NCBI GenBank assembly: GCA_036013505.1 | Contig: CP107851.1 | Coordinates: forward strand, 7,922,001-7,986,000 | Direction of reading: 5' to 3' | DNA length: 64,000 bases | Source of the DNA: Streptomyces sp. NBC_00510 | Lineage (GTDB): Bacteria; Actinomycetota; Actinomycetes; Streptomycetales; Streptomycetaceae | Shown: in pieces, positions 7,718-15,904 of the stretch | How positions within the stretch are numbered: the stretch's first letter is position 1 | Layout: the number at the start of each line of letters is the position of its first letter | The notes under the pieces: generated by a model | Databases searched by the model: none | What the model saw: the letters and a program-made list of their open reading frames with translations, nothing else | What the model was told of the DNA's origin: nothing | Position numbers and translations under genes: made by a program

Positions 7718-8329
7718 TTACGGGCAGGCCTCGCCGAACTTGACGGCCTTGAAGACCACCGGCTGCCCCGTGAGCCCGGTGCCGGCGGCGGGCGACTGAG
7801 AGCACACCTTCCAGTTGCTCTCCATGAGGATGAAACGGTCCCGCCCGGAGGCGTCCTCCGCCGTGATGCCGGTCGAGGCGGTGAGCGTCGTGCGGGCCAC
7901 CTTCAGGGACGTGCCGGTGAGGTCGGGCATCGTGGCGCCCGCCGAGGCGGGCGGGGGAGCGTCCCGGGCGGGGCAGGACTCCGCGAGCTTCACGGCGCCG
8001 AAGTCGACGGTGACGGTGGTGGTCCGGCTTCCCGGGGCCGGGCGCTGGAAGCACACCTTCCAGTCGCGGTCCCAGATCTGCTCGCGGCCGCGGCCCAGCG
8101 CGTCGTGCGAGTCCAGGCGGTAGAAGCCCAGCGTCTGGGCCTTGTCCTGGGCGGCCTGCAGGCCCATGCCGGCGAACGAGGGCAGGTCGGCCGGTCCGGC
8201 CGTGGCCGCAGCGCTCGCGGGGGGCCGGCCATCGCCGGTGGTGCCACCGTCGGCGGGATCGCAGGCCGTCGCGGTGGCGGCGGCGAGGACGGCGAGCGCG
8301 AGGGCGGCGGCGGTGCGGGCGATCTGCAT
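7718..8329 (-). CDS. PASTA-domain lipoprotein
   Basis: 203 residues from the ATG at 8329. Residues 1-23 form a lipoprotein-like signal peptide ending in TAC (Cys23 as acylation site; the lipobox is imperfect). After a low-complexity linker come two PASTA-like repeats, roughly residues 50-125 and 133-203. Each carries a WKVC...P..G turn and ends in a second Cys (ESCP, EACP), suggesting one disulfide per repeat. PASTA modules bind peptidoglycan fragments or act as spacers. Secreted and membrane-anchored by inference; specific role unknown. Confidence 0.8.
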   Translation of the reverse strand: MQIARTAAALALAVLAAATATACDPADGGTTGDGRPPASAAATAGPADLPSFAGMGLQAAQDKAQTLGFYRLDSHDALGRGREQIWDRDWKVCFQRPAPGSRTTTVTVDFGAVKLAESCPARDAPPPASAGATMPDLTGTSLKVARTTLTASTGITAEDASGRDRFILMESNWKVCSQSPAAGTGLTGQPVVFKAVKFGEACP

Positions 8330-8438
8330 GGGCGGGGCTCCCCTGTCGGTCCATCGGCCCGGCCTGGCCGGGGCAAGCGGTACCGTACCCGGGCACAACG
8401 GATCAATGCCGCACTGTCCACCTATGAGTGACGTCCGG

Positions 8439-9539
8439 TCAGGAGCCCGGGCCCGCTCCGGGCCGGGCCCCGCAGGTCCCGCGGACGACCAGCCGCGTCG
8501 GCAGTACGCGCGGCGGGAGCGGGCGGACGGCCTGCGGGTCGAGCAGCTCGCACAGCGCCGCGACGGCCGCGGTGCCGAGGGCGCGGTGGTCCTGGGCGAC
8601 CGTGGTGAGCGCGGGGCGCACGAGGGTGGCCGCGTCGATGTCGTCGAAGCCGACGACCGCCAGGTCCCCGGGGACGGACAGCCTCGCGTCGGCGACGGCG
8701 TGCAGGGCGCCGATCGCCATCATGTCGCCCGCGGCGAACAGCGCCGTCGGCGGCTCGGGCAGGGCGAGCAGGCGCCGGACCGCCCGGCGCCCGCTGTCCA
8801 GGAAGAAGTCCCCCGCGACGACGTACTCCTCCGGCACCGCCAGCCCGAGGCGTGCGCAGGCGGTGCGGAAACCGGCCAGCCGCTCGGCGGCGGGGGTGAG
8901 TTCCGGCGGGCCGGTGACGGTGGCGATCCGGCGGTGTCCGAGGGAGTGCAGGTGGGCGACGGCCGCCTGCGCCCCGCCGGGGTTGTCGGAGGCGACGCCG
9001 ACCGTGCGCGGGCCGTCCAGGGCGACGTCGAGACCGGCGCAGGGGACGCCCGAGGCCGCCAGGGCGCGCAGGGCGCGGTCGTCGGCGGGCCGGCCCATCG
9101 CGATCACGCCCTCCAGGCTGTGCCGCCGCACGGCCTGGACGTACGTCGTCTGCGGGTCCTCGGGCCCGGCCGTGGTGAGCAGCATGAGGTGGTAGCCCGC
9201 GTCGGACAGGGCGGTGCGCACCGAGCTCAGCAGGCCCTGCAGGAAGGGGTGGTGGAGGCCGCGCGACTCGTGTCCGGTGTCCCACAGCAGGCCGATCGTG
9301 TCGGATCGGCGCCGCACCAGGGTGCGGGCGGGCTCGTTGGGCGCGTAGCCCAGTTCGCCGGCCAGCCGCCGGATGCGCTCGCGGGTGGCCTGGCTGACCT
9401 CGGCCCGGCCGTTGAGCGCGCGCGAGACGGTCGCGGTGGACACCCCGCTGCGCCGGGCGAGCTCCCGGAGGGTGATCGCGGGGCCGGTCCCGGGCGGGGG
9501 TGCGGACGAGGGGTCCTCATGGGTTCGCAGCACGGTCAC
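8439..9539 (-). CDS. LacI-family transcriptional regulator
   Basis: 366 residues from a GTG at 9539. The N-terminal HTH plus hinge helix (about residues 22-75) reads LRELARRSGVSTATVSRALN ... ERIRRLAGELGY. A periplasmic-binding-like effector domain follows, with GLLWDTGHESRGLHHPFLQG and VVGFDDIDAATLVRPALTTV. It is divergent from the GH3 beta-glucosidase, and the AAACGTTT operator lies in the shared gap. By family precedent it would repress the glucosidase until a glucoside or oligosaccharide binds. Confidence 0.9.
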   Translation of the reverse strand: MTVLRTHEDPSSAPPPGTGPAITLRELARRSGVSTATVSRALNGRAEVSQATRERIRRLAGELGYAPNEPARTLVRRRSDTIGLLWDTGHESRGLHHPFLQGLLSSVRTALSDAGYHLMLLTTAGPEDPQTTYVQAVRRHSLEGVIAMGRPADDRALRALAASGVPCAGLDVALDGPRTVGVASDNPGGAQAAVAHLHSLGHRRIATVTGPPELTPAAERLAGFRTACARLGLAVPEEYVVAGDFFLDSGRRAVRRLLALPEPPTALFAAGDMMAIGALHAVADARLSVPGDLAVVGFDDIDAATLVRPALTTVAQDHRALGTAAVAALCELLDPQAVRPLPPRVLPTRLVVRGTCGARPGAGPGS

Positions 9540-9591
9540 AGTCTTGACGATATGTCATGTCAGCGTCAGTCTGTCGGGTGCGACAGCAGCC

Positions 9592-9603
9592 GGAAACGTT
9601 TAC
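9592..9603. promoter_or_regulatory. LacI-type operator
   Basis: GGAAACGTTTAC, a near-palindrome around the central CpG that LacI-family proteins prefer (core AAACGTTT is perfect). It lies between the lacI-like start (9539) and the glucosidase start (9638). Confidence 0.65.
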
Positions 9604-9637
9604 GGCCAGTGCCCGGAAGGGCCCGGACAGGAACGGG

Positions 9638-11938
9638 ATGCCTGCTATGCCAACGAACGAACCGCGCGCACGCCTCACCCGCGACCGGTGGAGAAACCGC
9701 GACCGGTGGCGGAACCTCCTCGTCCTCTCGACCGCGGCCGCCTGCGCCGCCGCGGTCGCCTCCGTCCCCGCCCGCGCCGACGGGCCCGTCTACACCCGGG
9801 CCGGCGCGCCCGTCGAACTGCGCGTCAAGGACCTGCTGGGGCGCATGACCCTGCAGGAGAAGATCGGTCAGATGGACCAGGTCGCGGTCGCCCGCATCCA
9901 GGGCGACTGCGAGTGGAGCGGCGGTGAGCTCAACGAGAGCTGCATGAAGACCGTGCTCGCCGACTACCCCGTCGGCTCGGTGATCTCCGGCGGCGGCATG
10001 ACCCCGGCCAGGAACACGCCCCAGGACTGGGCGAAGATGGTCAACGCCGTCCAGAAGTACGCGGTCACCAACACGCGCCTGCACATCCCCGTCCTGTACG
10101 GCGTGGACGCGGTCCACGGGCACAACAACGTGCTCGGCGCCACCGTCTTCCCGCACCAGATCGGCCTCGGCGCCACCTGGGACCCGGGCACGGTGAAGGA
10201 CTCCGCCGCGGCCACCGCCCGCGCCGTCGCCGCCACCGGCATCGACTGGAACTTCGCCCCCGTCGCCGACCTCGCCCGCGACCAGCGGTGGGGCCGCTAC
10301 TACGAGACCTACGGCGAGGACCCGTTGCTCGCCGGCACGCTGGCCGCCTCCGCCGTGACGGGCATCGAGCACGCCGGCGGCTCCAAGCGCGTCGCCGCCA
10401 GCGTCAAGCACTACGGCGGCTACTCCGAGCCCTCCAACGGCCACGACCGCGTCCCCGCCGACGTCTCCGTCCGCTACCTCCAGGACACCCTCCTGCCCTC
10501 CTACCGGCAGGCGGTCCAGGCCGGCGCCAAGACCGTGATGGTCAACTCCGGTGCCGTCAACGGCGTACCGGCCACCGCGTCGAAGTACCTGCTCACGAAG
10601 GTGCTCCGCCAGCAGTGGGGCTTCAAGGGCGTCACCGTCAGCGACTGGGAGGACGTGCGCGCCCTCCAGACCCGGTACAAGATCGCCGCGGACTACCCGG
10701 AGGCGATCGCCCTCGCCGTCAACGCGGGCCTCGACATGGCGATGGAGCCGTACTTCGCCAAGGAGTGGAGCACCGGTCTGAAGACGGCCGTCGACCGCGG
10801 GCTGGTCCCGACGCGGCGCATCGACGAGGCCGTCGGGCGCGTCCTGCGCATGAAGTTCGAGCTCGGCCTCTTCGAGCACCCCTACGTGGACCCGGCCAAG
10901 GCCGACAAGGCGGTGCTCGGTGCGGACGCCGCCCTCGCGCGGCAGGCCGCGGCCGAGTCGCAGGTGCTGCTCCGCAACGAGGGCGGCGTGCTGCCGGTGC
11001 GCGCGGACGCCAGGCGCATCGTGGTGGCGGGCTCGTACGCGGACGACATCAACGACCAGGCCGGCGGATGGACGATCGGCTGGCAGGGCGTGCCCGAGGG
11101 CGTCGAACTGCCCGGGACGACCATCCTGGAGGGCATCCGCGCGGCGGCCCCCTCCGGCACCGAGGTCGTACGGGCCGCGACCGCGGACGACGCGGTGGCA
11201 CAGGCCAAGGACGCGGACCTGACCGTCGTCGTGGTCGGCGAGAAGGCCGCCGCCGAGGGCGCCGCGGACAGCCCGCGGCCCGAACTGTCGGCCGACCAGC
11301 AGGCGCTGGTCAAGGCGCTGAAGGCGAGCGGCAGGCCGGTCGTCACCGTGGTCGTCGCGGGCCGTCCGCTGGTCCTGGGCGACGCGGCCGGTACCGACGG
11401 CCTGGTGATGTCCTGGCTGCCCGGCACCGAGGGCGGCGGGGCCGTCGCCGACGTGCTGTTCGGCAAGGTCAACCCGAGCGGGCGGCTGCCGGTCTCGTGG
11501 CCGAAGGACATCGGCAACGAGCCCATGTACTACCAGCAGCTGCCGGGCACGAACGGCGGCCTGGAGTCGTCGTACGACGCGCTCTACCCCTTCGGGTCGG
11601 GCCTGTCGTACACGACGTACGCCTACGACGCCCTCACCGCCGACGCCAAGGGCGTCAAGGTGACCGTCTCCAACACCGGCGCGCGGGACGGCGACCTGGT
11701 GGTCCCTGTCTACGCGTCACGGGCGGTCAGCGAGGTGCTGTGGCCGGCGCGCAAGTTGGTCGCCTTCACCAAGGTGCACCTGAAGGCGGGCGAGAAGCGG
11801 ACCGTGCGGCTCGACTTCGCGCGCGGCGCGCTCGCCGTGACGCCGGGCGACATCGACGGCGCGGGGACACGGCGGGTCGAGCGCGGGACGTACACCTTCA
11901 CGGTGGGGGACAAGAGCGCCGACGCGGTGCTGCGTTAG
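9638..11938 (+). CDS. secreted GH3 beta-glucosidase
   Basis: 766 residues from the ATG at 9638 (AGGA 5 bp upstream); an ATG three codons later is possible. A signal peptide (basic region then LVLSTAAACAAAVASVPARA) predicts export. The GH3 N-domain contains GQMDQVAVARIQG, KHYGGYSEPSNGHDR and the nucleophile in VTVSDWED (Asp336). The alpha/beta sandwich domain and a C-terminal fibronectin III-like domain (YPFGSGLSYTTYAYDAL) complete the bacterial beta-glucosidase layout. It would hydrolyse beta-glucosides or cello-oligosaccharides outside the cell, controlled by the divergent LacI protein. Exact linkage preference unknown. Confidence 0.92.
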   Translation: MPAMPTNEPRARLTRDRWRNRDRWRNLLVLSTAAACAAAVASVPARADGPVYTRAGAPVELRVKDLLGRMTLQEKIGQMDQVAVARIQGDCEWSGGELNESCMKTVLADYPVGSVISGGGMTPARNTPQDWAKMVNAVQKYAVTNTRLHIPVLYGVDAVHGHNNVLGATVFPHQIGLGATWDPGTVKDSAAATARAVAATGIDWNFAPVADLARDQRWGRYYETYGEDPLLAGTLAASAVTGIEHAGGSKRVAASVKHYGGYSEPSNGHDRVPADVSVRYLQDTLLPSYRQAVQAGAKTVMVNSGAVNGVPATASKYLLTKVLRQQWGFKGVTVSDWEDVRALQTRYKIAADYPEAIALAVNAGLDMAMEPYFAKEWSTGLKTAVDRGLVPTRRIDEAVGRVLRMKFELGLFEHPYVDPAKADKAVLGADAALARQAAAESQVLLRNEGGVLPVRADARRIVVAGSYADDINDQAGGWTIGWQGVPEGVELPGTTILEGIRAAAPSGTEVVRAATADDAVAQAKDADLTVVVVGEKAAAEGAADSPRPELSADQQALVKALKASGRPVVTVVVAGRPLVLGDAAGTDGLVMSWLPGTEGGGAVADVLFGKVNPSGRLPVSWPKDIGNEPMYYQQLPGTNGGLESSYDALYPFGSGLSYTTYAYDALTADAKGVKVTVSNTGARDGDLVVPVYASRAVSEVLWPARKLVAFTKVHLKAGEKRTVRLDFARGALAVTPGDIDGAGTRRVERGTYTFTVGDKSADAVLR

Positions 11939-11947
11939 GCGGCGGGC

Positions 11948-11997
11948 GCCGGGGACCGCGGCGACCACGCCGCCTGCGGTCCCCGGCTTCCGGGGCG
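11948..11997. terminator. bidirectional terminator
   Basis: 12-bp stem GCCGGGGACCGC / GCGGTCCCCGGC enclosing a 26-base loop that can itself fold, between the convergent glucosidase and SRPBCC genes. Confidence 0.7.
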
Positions 11998-12004
11998 TCC
12001 CGGG

Positions 12005-12433
12005 CTACTCGACGAGACCGGCGAGCTTGCGCAGCGACTCGTTGAGCGCGGCGGTGGCGGTGTCCTTGAGCTTGCCCGCCATGAGGGCGACGGCCGCGCC
12101 GTTGAAGGCGCCGTCGATGCGGACGTCGGTCCGGTCGCCGTCCGGCGTCAGGCTGTAGCGGGTCAGCAGGTCCACGGCCATCGGGCCCTTGCCGGCGATC
12201 TCGAACCCCCGCCCGGGGTCCACGGACGTGACCTCCCAGTTCACCTCGGCCGGGAAGCCCATCAGCTTCATGTTCTCCCGGTAGGTCGCGCCCGTCTCCA
12301 ACGGCTCCGGACCGCCGTCGGGGAAGCCGGTGTGCGTGGTGCTCCACTGCGTGTGCGAGCTGAAGTCGGTGAGGGTGCGCCAGACCTTCTCGGCCGGAGC
12401 CGCGATGCGGGCCTGTGCGGAGACCTCGGCCAT
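12005..12433 (-). CDS. SRPBCC-fold (polyketide cyclase/CoxG-like) protein
   Basis: 142 residues from the ATG at 12433. The pattern VSAQARIAAPAEKVWRTLTD at the N-terminus, a central YRENMKLMGFPAEVNWEV strand pair and a long C-terminal helix (AALMAGKLKDTATAALNES) are typical of the START/SRPBCC fold, which makes a hydrophobic ligand cavity. Proteins of this size in streptomycetes are usually single-gene and of unknown ligand. Cytosolic; no signal peptide. Confidence 0.8.
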   Translation of the reverse strand: MAEVSAQARIAAPAEKVWRTLTDFSSHTQWSTTHTGFPDGGPEPLETGATYRENMKLMGFPAEVNWEVTSVDPGRGFEIAGKGPMAVDLLTRYSLTPDGDRTDVRIDGAFNGAAVALMAGKLKDTATAALNESLRKLAGLVE

Positions 12434-12539
12434 ACGACCACACTCCCTTGCGTCGGCGAGTGAGCGGAACGTAACGGCCGGGACCGGAACTTTCAATACT
12501 GATGAAACGTCAGAACTGCTGTGGGATGTCAGCCGTTCC

Positions 12540-12962
12540 TCAGGGCATCGGGCCGTCGTACGCCGCGCGCGCCTGTTCCACCTCGTCCAGGTGGGCGTCC
12601 GACCAGCGTGCGAGCGTCGCGAACAGGGGCGCCAGGCTGCGCCCCAGCTCGCTGATCTCGTACTCGACCCGTGGTGGGACCTCCGGGTGGTAGGTGCGGA
12701 CCACCAGTCCGTCGCGCTCCAGTTGGCGCAGGCGCTGCGTCAGCACCTTCGGGGTGATCCCGCCGATCCGGCGCTGCAGTTCGACGAACCGCTGCCGGCC
12801 GTGGGCGTGCAGGCTCCAGAGCACCGGCGTCGTCCAGCGGCTGAAGACGAGGTCCACGACCGGGCCGATGGGGCAGGCGAGTGCCGGGTCGGCGGTGCGG
12901 GAGGGGCCTTCGCGAGGGGTCGGGCCGGGGGCGGCGTCGCGGTGCGCGGTCTCGGCGTTCAT
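12540..12962 (-). CDS. HxlR-family transcriptional regulator
   Basis: 140 residues from the ATG at 12962. After a 25-residue disordered start comes the HxlR winged helix: CPIGPVVDLVFSRWTTPVLW, RFVELQRRIGGITPKVLTQR, LRQLERDGLVVRTYHPEVPP and VEYEISELGRSL. The single Cys near residue 31 matches the redox/aldehyde-sensing Cys position of HypR/HxlR-type proteins. It is divergent from an NAD(P)H-binding oxidoreductase, and two palindromes fill the shared promoter region, a common arrangement where an HxlR protein regulates the reductase in response to electrophiles. Confidence 0.88.
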   Translation of the reverse strand: MNAETAHRDAAPGPTPREGPSRTADPALACPIGPVVDLVFSRWTTPVLWSLHAHGRQRFVELQRRIGGITPKVLTQRLRQLERDGLVVRTYHPEVPPRVEYEISELGRSLAPLFATLARWSDAHLDEVEQARAAYDGPMP

Positions 12963-13006
12963 GGCGGCTCCCTGCGGGCTTCCTGGGGGCTTCCTAGGGG
13001 CTTGGG

Positions 13007-13034
13007 GGATAGTCACTATCCTGTAGGTACCTAC
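13007..13034. promoter_or_regulatory. paired palindromes, likely HxlR operator
   Basis: GGATAGT-C-ACTATCC (13007-13021) is followed one base later by the perfect palindrome GTAGGTACCTAC (13023-13034). Both sit in the 131-bp gap between the divergent HxlR and oxidoreductase genes. The motif ACTAT(AT)CC recurs at 13015 and 13032, as expected for two dimers on one face. Confidence 0.65.
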
Positions 13035-13093
13035 TATATCCACGGTGTTAGCTTCGCCGGGTCGTTGACCAACGGACCGGAACGGAGCCGGAA

Positions 13094-13942
13094 ATGATCG
13101 CAGTTACAGGGGCCACCGGGAACGTCGGACGCCCTCTCGTACGGGCACTGGCGGCGGCGGGCGAGCCCGTGACGGCCCTCTCACGCCGGGCCCCCGCGGA
13201 CGACCGGCTGCCCGCCGGCGTACGTCACGTAACCGTCGACCTCGCGTCGCCGGAGGGGCTGCGGCCCGCCCTCGCCGGTGCGAAGGCGCTGTTCCTGCTG
13301 GTGGCGGGGGAGCTGCTGGGGCCGCGGGCGAGGCCGCACGACCTGGTGGCGGCCGCCCGGGACAGCGGGGTGCGACGCATCGTTCTGCTCTCCTCGCAGG
13401 CGGCGGGGACCCGGCCGGACGCGGTCTCCCACGAGCCGCTGCGGGCCTTCGAGGCGGCGGTCCGCGACTCCGGCGTGGACTGGACGGTCCTGCGTTCGGG
13501 CGGCTTCGCCTCCAACGCCCTGGCGTGGGCGGACTCGGTGCGCACTGCGCGCACGGTGGCCGCGCCCTTCGCGGACGTGGCGCTGCCGGTCGTCGATCCC
13601 GCGGACGTCGCCGACGCCGCCGCGGTCGTCCTCCGCGAGGGGTCCCACGTGGGCCGGACCTACGTGCTGACCGGGCCCGAAGCGGTCTCCCCGCGCCGGC
13701 AGGCGGAGGTGCTCGGCGGGGAACTCGCAGTCCCGCTGCGCTTCGTCGAACTCAGCCGCGAGCAGGCCCGTGAGGGGATGCTGCGCTTCATGCCGGAGCC
13801 CGTGGCGGACGGCACGCTGGACATCCTGGGCGAGCCGCTGCCCGCCGAACAGAGGGTCGGCCCCGACGCCGAGGCGGTGCTCGGGCGTCCCGCGCGGCCC
13901 TTCGCCGCCTGGGCCGCCCGCCACGCGGCGGCCTTCCGCTGA
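13094..13942 (+). CDS. NmrA-like NAD(P)H-binding protein (atypical SDR)
   Basis: 282 residues starting ATG ATC GCA. The N-terminal Rossmann motif is VTGATGNVGRPLV (GxxGxxG, residues 4-16). A SSQAAG turn and DWTVLRSGGFASN follow, typical of the NmrA/HSCARG and quinone-oxidoreductase (QorB-like) group of atypical short-chain dehydrogenases. Some members are NADPH sensors rather than enzymes. The divergent HxlR regulator and its operators suggest induction by redox or electrophile stress. Confidence 0.85.
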   Translation: MIAVTGATGNVGRPLVRALAAAGEPVTALSRRAPADDRLPAGVRHVTVDLASPEGLRPALAGAKALFLLVAGELLGPRARPHDLVAAARDSGVRRIVLLSSQAAGTRPDAVSHEPLRAFEAAVRDSGVDWTVLRSGGFASNALAWADSVRTARTVAAPFADVALPVVDPADVADAAAVVLREGSHVGRTYVLTGPEAVSPRRQAEVLGGELAVPLRFVELSREQAREGMLRFMPEPVADGTLDILGEPLPAEQRVGPDAEAVLGRPARPFAAWAARHAAAFR

Positions 13943-13948
13943 CGCGGA

Positions 13949-13985
13949 GGTGCCGCCCCGGCCCTCGTGGGGGCGGGGCGGCACC
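13949..13985. terminator. bidirectional terminator
   Basis: 12-bp stem GGTGCCGCCCCG / CGGGGCGGCACC between the convergent NAD(P)H-binding and ThuA genes. Confidence 0.75.
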
Positions 13986-14003
13986 GTGATCCCGTCGCCC
14001 GGG

Positions 14004-15299
14004 TCAGGGACGGACGACGAGCTGGAAGGACTGCGCGGCGGAGCCGTCGCAGGGGCGCTGGACCAGCTGGGTGCCGCTCGGGTCGCCGGTGGGGGCGGTG
14101 AGGCACTTGCCGCTGTGCCGGGCGGTGAAGTGGTAGCGGCCGCCGGACTCGGCGACGGGCTTCCACTGCTGGTTGGCGCCGCCGCCGTACGTCCAGAGCT
14201 GGAGCGCGGCGTTGTCGGCGGTGGAGACGTCCGTGACGTCCACGGCCTTCGTGGTGTCGTTGCGGGCGGCCAGGCGCGTGTAGCCGCTGTCGGTGGACAG
14301 CACGCGGAAGTCCTGGGCGGTGGTGGAGTTGCAGGTGTACTGCTGGATCGCGGTGCCGTTGGCCGTGGCGGCGGCGCGGGCGTCCACGCAGCGGCCGCTG
14401 CCGGCGTTGACCAGGGAGTACCAGGAGGTCTCGGAGATCGGGTCGGTGGGGGCGGGGTCACCCGTGGAGCCGGTGCCCAGCCACTTGAGGCCGTCGAGGA
14501 GGAAGGTGTTCTGGGTGGCGCTGGCGAAGGTCGACGACAGGGGGGTGTTGGTGTCGTAGTTCATCGCGTTGTGGCCGAAGTTGGCGTACAGCATGCGGTA
14601 CTTGGTGTTGGTCCACAGGATCGGGTAGTAGCCGCTGTACCACGACTGGTTCGGGTCGGTGCCCAGGGGGAAGCTGACCGGGTCGACGGACGCCAGGACG
14701 TCGATGTCCGGGTTGTTGCGCAGGTCGTTGCTCCAGCTGTACCACTCGCTCACCGACGAGGTGAACGTCGCGGGCAGGTGCGTGGTGGAGGGGTGGGTGC
14801 GGTCCTCGACGCGCAGCACGGCGCTGGTGGGGCCCCAGGTGTTGGAGCGGAAGTTCCCGCTGCCGAGGAACTGGTTGTAGTACCAGGGCCAGCTCTGCGC
14901 GTTGTCGGTCCAGGCCGAGACGTGGAAGCCCATCCAGGCGCCGCCGCCGCGCATGTAGGTCTCGAAGCCGGAGCGCTGGGCGGCGCTCTGCGGGGCGTCG
15001 TCGAGGAAGAGGACGACCTGGTACTGCTTCAGCGCGTTCGCGTCGGTCAGCAGGTTCCAGTTGGTCGTCGAGGTGTACGTGAAGCCGTTGGCGGCGCCCG
15101 CCTGCGGGAACCACTGGTTGGCTTCCTTGACGAAGTTGATGTGGGCCGCGTCCCAGGTGCCGTTGTAGAACGCCAGCACCTTGAAGGGGGCGGCGGCGGG
15201 GGCGGACGTGGCCGGGGCGGCGACGGCGCCCAGGAGGACGGCGAGCAGCAGTAACAGGCGGGCGGCGGCGCGCCTCGCGGCGCTCGTGGCACGGGTCAT
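14004..15299 (-). CDS. secreted ThuA-like protein with C-terminal ricin lectin domain
   Basis: 431 residues from the ATG at 15299. A signal peptide (RRAAARLLLLLAVLLGAVAA) is followed by a ThuA/glutamine-amidotransferase-like domain at about 38-285 (FKVLAFYNGTWDAAHINFV, VVLFLDDAP, RGGGAWMGFHVS, FGHNAMNYD). Residues about 295-430 form a ricin B/CBM13 beta-trefoil with repeats SGRCVDARAAATANGTAIQQ and HSGKCL. ThuA domains are linked to trehalose/disaccharide metabolism; secreted lectin-tailed versions probably act on polysaccharide. It is divergent from the beta-helix gene, which also has a ricin domain. Confidence 0.87.
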   Translation of the reverse strand: MTRATSAARRAAARLLLLLAVLLGAVAAPATSAPAAAPFKVLAFYNGTWDAAHINFVKEANQWFPQAGAANGFTYTSTTNWNLLTDANALKQYQVVLFLDDAPQSAAQRSGFETYMRGGGAWMGFHVSAWTDNAQSWPWYYNQFLGSGNFRSNTWGPTSAVLRVEDRTHPSTTHLPATFTSSVSEWYSWSNDLRNNPDIDVLASVDPVSFPLGTDPNQSWYSGYYPILWTNTKYRMLYANFGHNAMNYDTNTPLSSTFASATQNTFLLDGLKWLGTGSTGDPAPTDPISETSWYSLVNAGSGRCVDARAAATANGTAIQQYTCNSTTAQDFRVLSTDSGYTRLAARNDTTKAVDVTDVSTADNAALQLWTYGGGANQQWKPVAESGGRYHFTARHSGKCLTAPTGDPSGTQLVQRPCDGSAAQSFQLVVRP

Positions 15300-15409
15300 G
15301 GGGGGAGGTCCTTCCCGGTCGGCGGGCGCGTGTGGGGGGCGCCGGTGGGGGAGCGGGGTGGGGGAGAGGTGGTGGGGGGAGGCGGTGGGGAGGCCTTGTT
15401 CAACTCGTG

Positions 15410-15439
15410 ATTTAAGGAGTGAAGGAAGGGTGCAGTCAA
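15410..15439 (-). promoter_or_regulatory. promoter of the ThuA-ricin gene
   Basis: Reading leftward, TTGACT (15439-15434) and TTAAAT (15415-15410) are separated by 18 bp, a good housekeeping-type promoter. The leader to the ATG at 15299 would be about 105 bases. Confidence 0.6.
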
Positions 15440-15442
15440 GAC

Positions 15443-15458
15443 TTTGGTACAGACCAGT
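15443..15458. promoter_or_regulatory. DasR-like box (dre)
   Basis: TTTGGTACAGACCAGT matches 12 of 16 positions of the DasR consensus ACTGGTCTAGACCACT or its AGT-ending variant. It lies 3 bp upstream of the -35 element of the ThuA-ricin gene. DasR is the N-acetylglucosamine-responsive repressor of chitin genes in streptomycetes. The weak central match keeps confidence moderate. Confidence 0.4.
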
Positions 15459-15707
15459 ACCGTCCGCCCAGGTGGCCGCCGTTGATCAGCAGGTCCGGGC
15501 GGGGGGTCCGGCGGCGCGGGTCCCGAGGGGCGGCCCGGCCGGCACAGCGCCTTCAAGTGTTGTCCGGCCCGGATGCGGCGGAGCCTGTCGGCCGCACCGT
15601 GCCGCACCGTGTCGCATCGGCTGCCAACTGCGCAAATGCCATGCCCAGGCGCCGGGTTGTGGCACTACCACGCATCCGGCGGCGTTCGAAATCCGTAGCG
15701 CGACCTC

Positions 15708-15767
15708 TTGACGTGTCCGCTGCGGAAGCCTAACTTCACGCCGTGAAGAAAGGTCGATCCGACCTTT
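15708..15767 (+). promoter_or_regulatory. promoter with two abutting palindromes before the beta-helix gene
   Basis: TTGACG (15708-15713) and TAACTT (15731-15736) with a 17-bp spacer form a strong consensus promoter. CTTCACG-C-CGTGAAG (15734-15748) overlaps the -10 and expected start site. AAAGGTCG-ATC-CGACCTTT (15749-15767) follows without a gap. They could be operators or a structured 5' leader. No regulator gene is adjacent. Confidence 0.6.
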
Positions 15768-15904
15768 GAGCTGCTGTCGCATGGCCGGGCGCGTGCGCCC
15801 GGCCACCCCCCACCTCCGTCATGCCACGTCATGCCGTCGCCCGCTTCGGCATGCCCGCTCACACCCCCCACGGCGCCGCGCCCCGCGCGGCACAGGAGTC
15901 CTCC

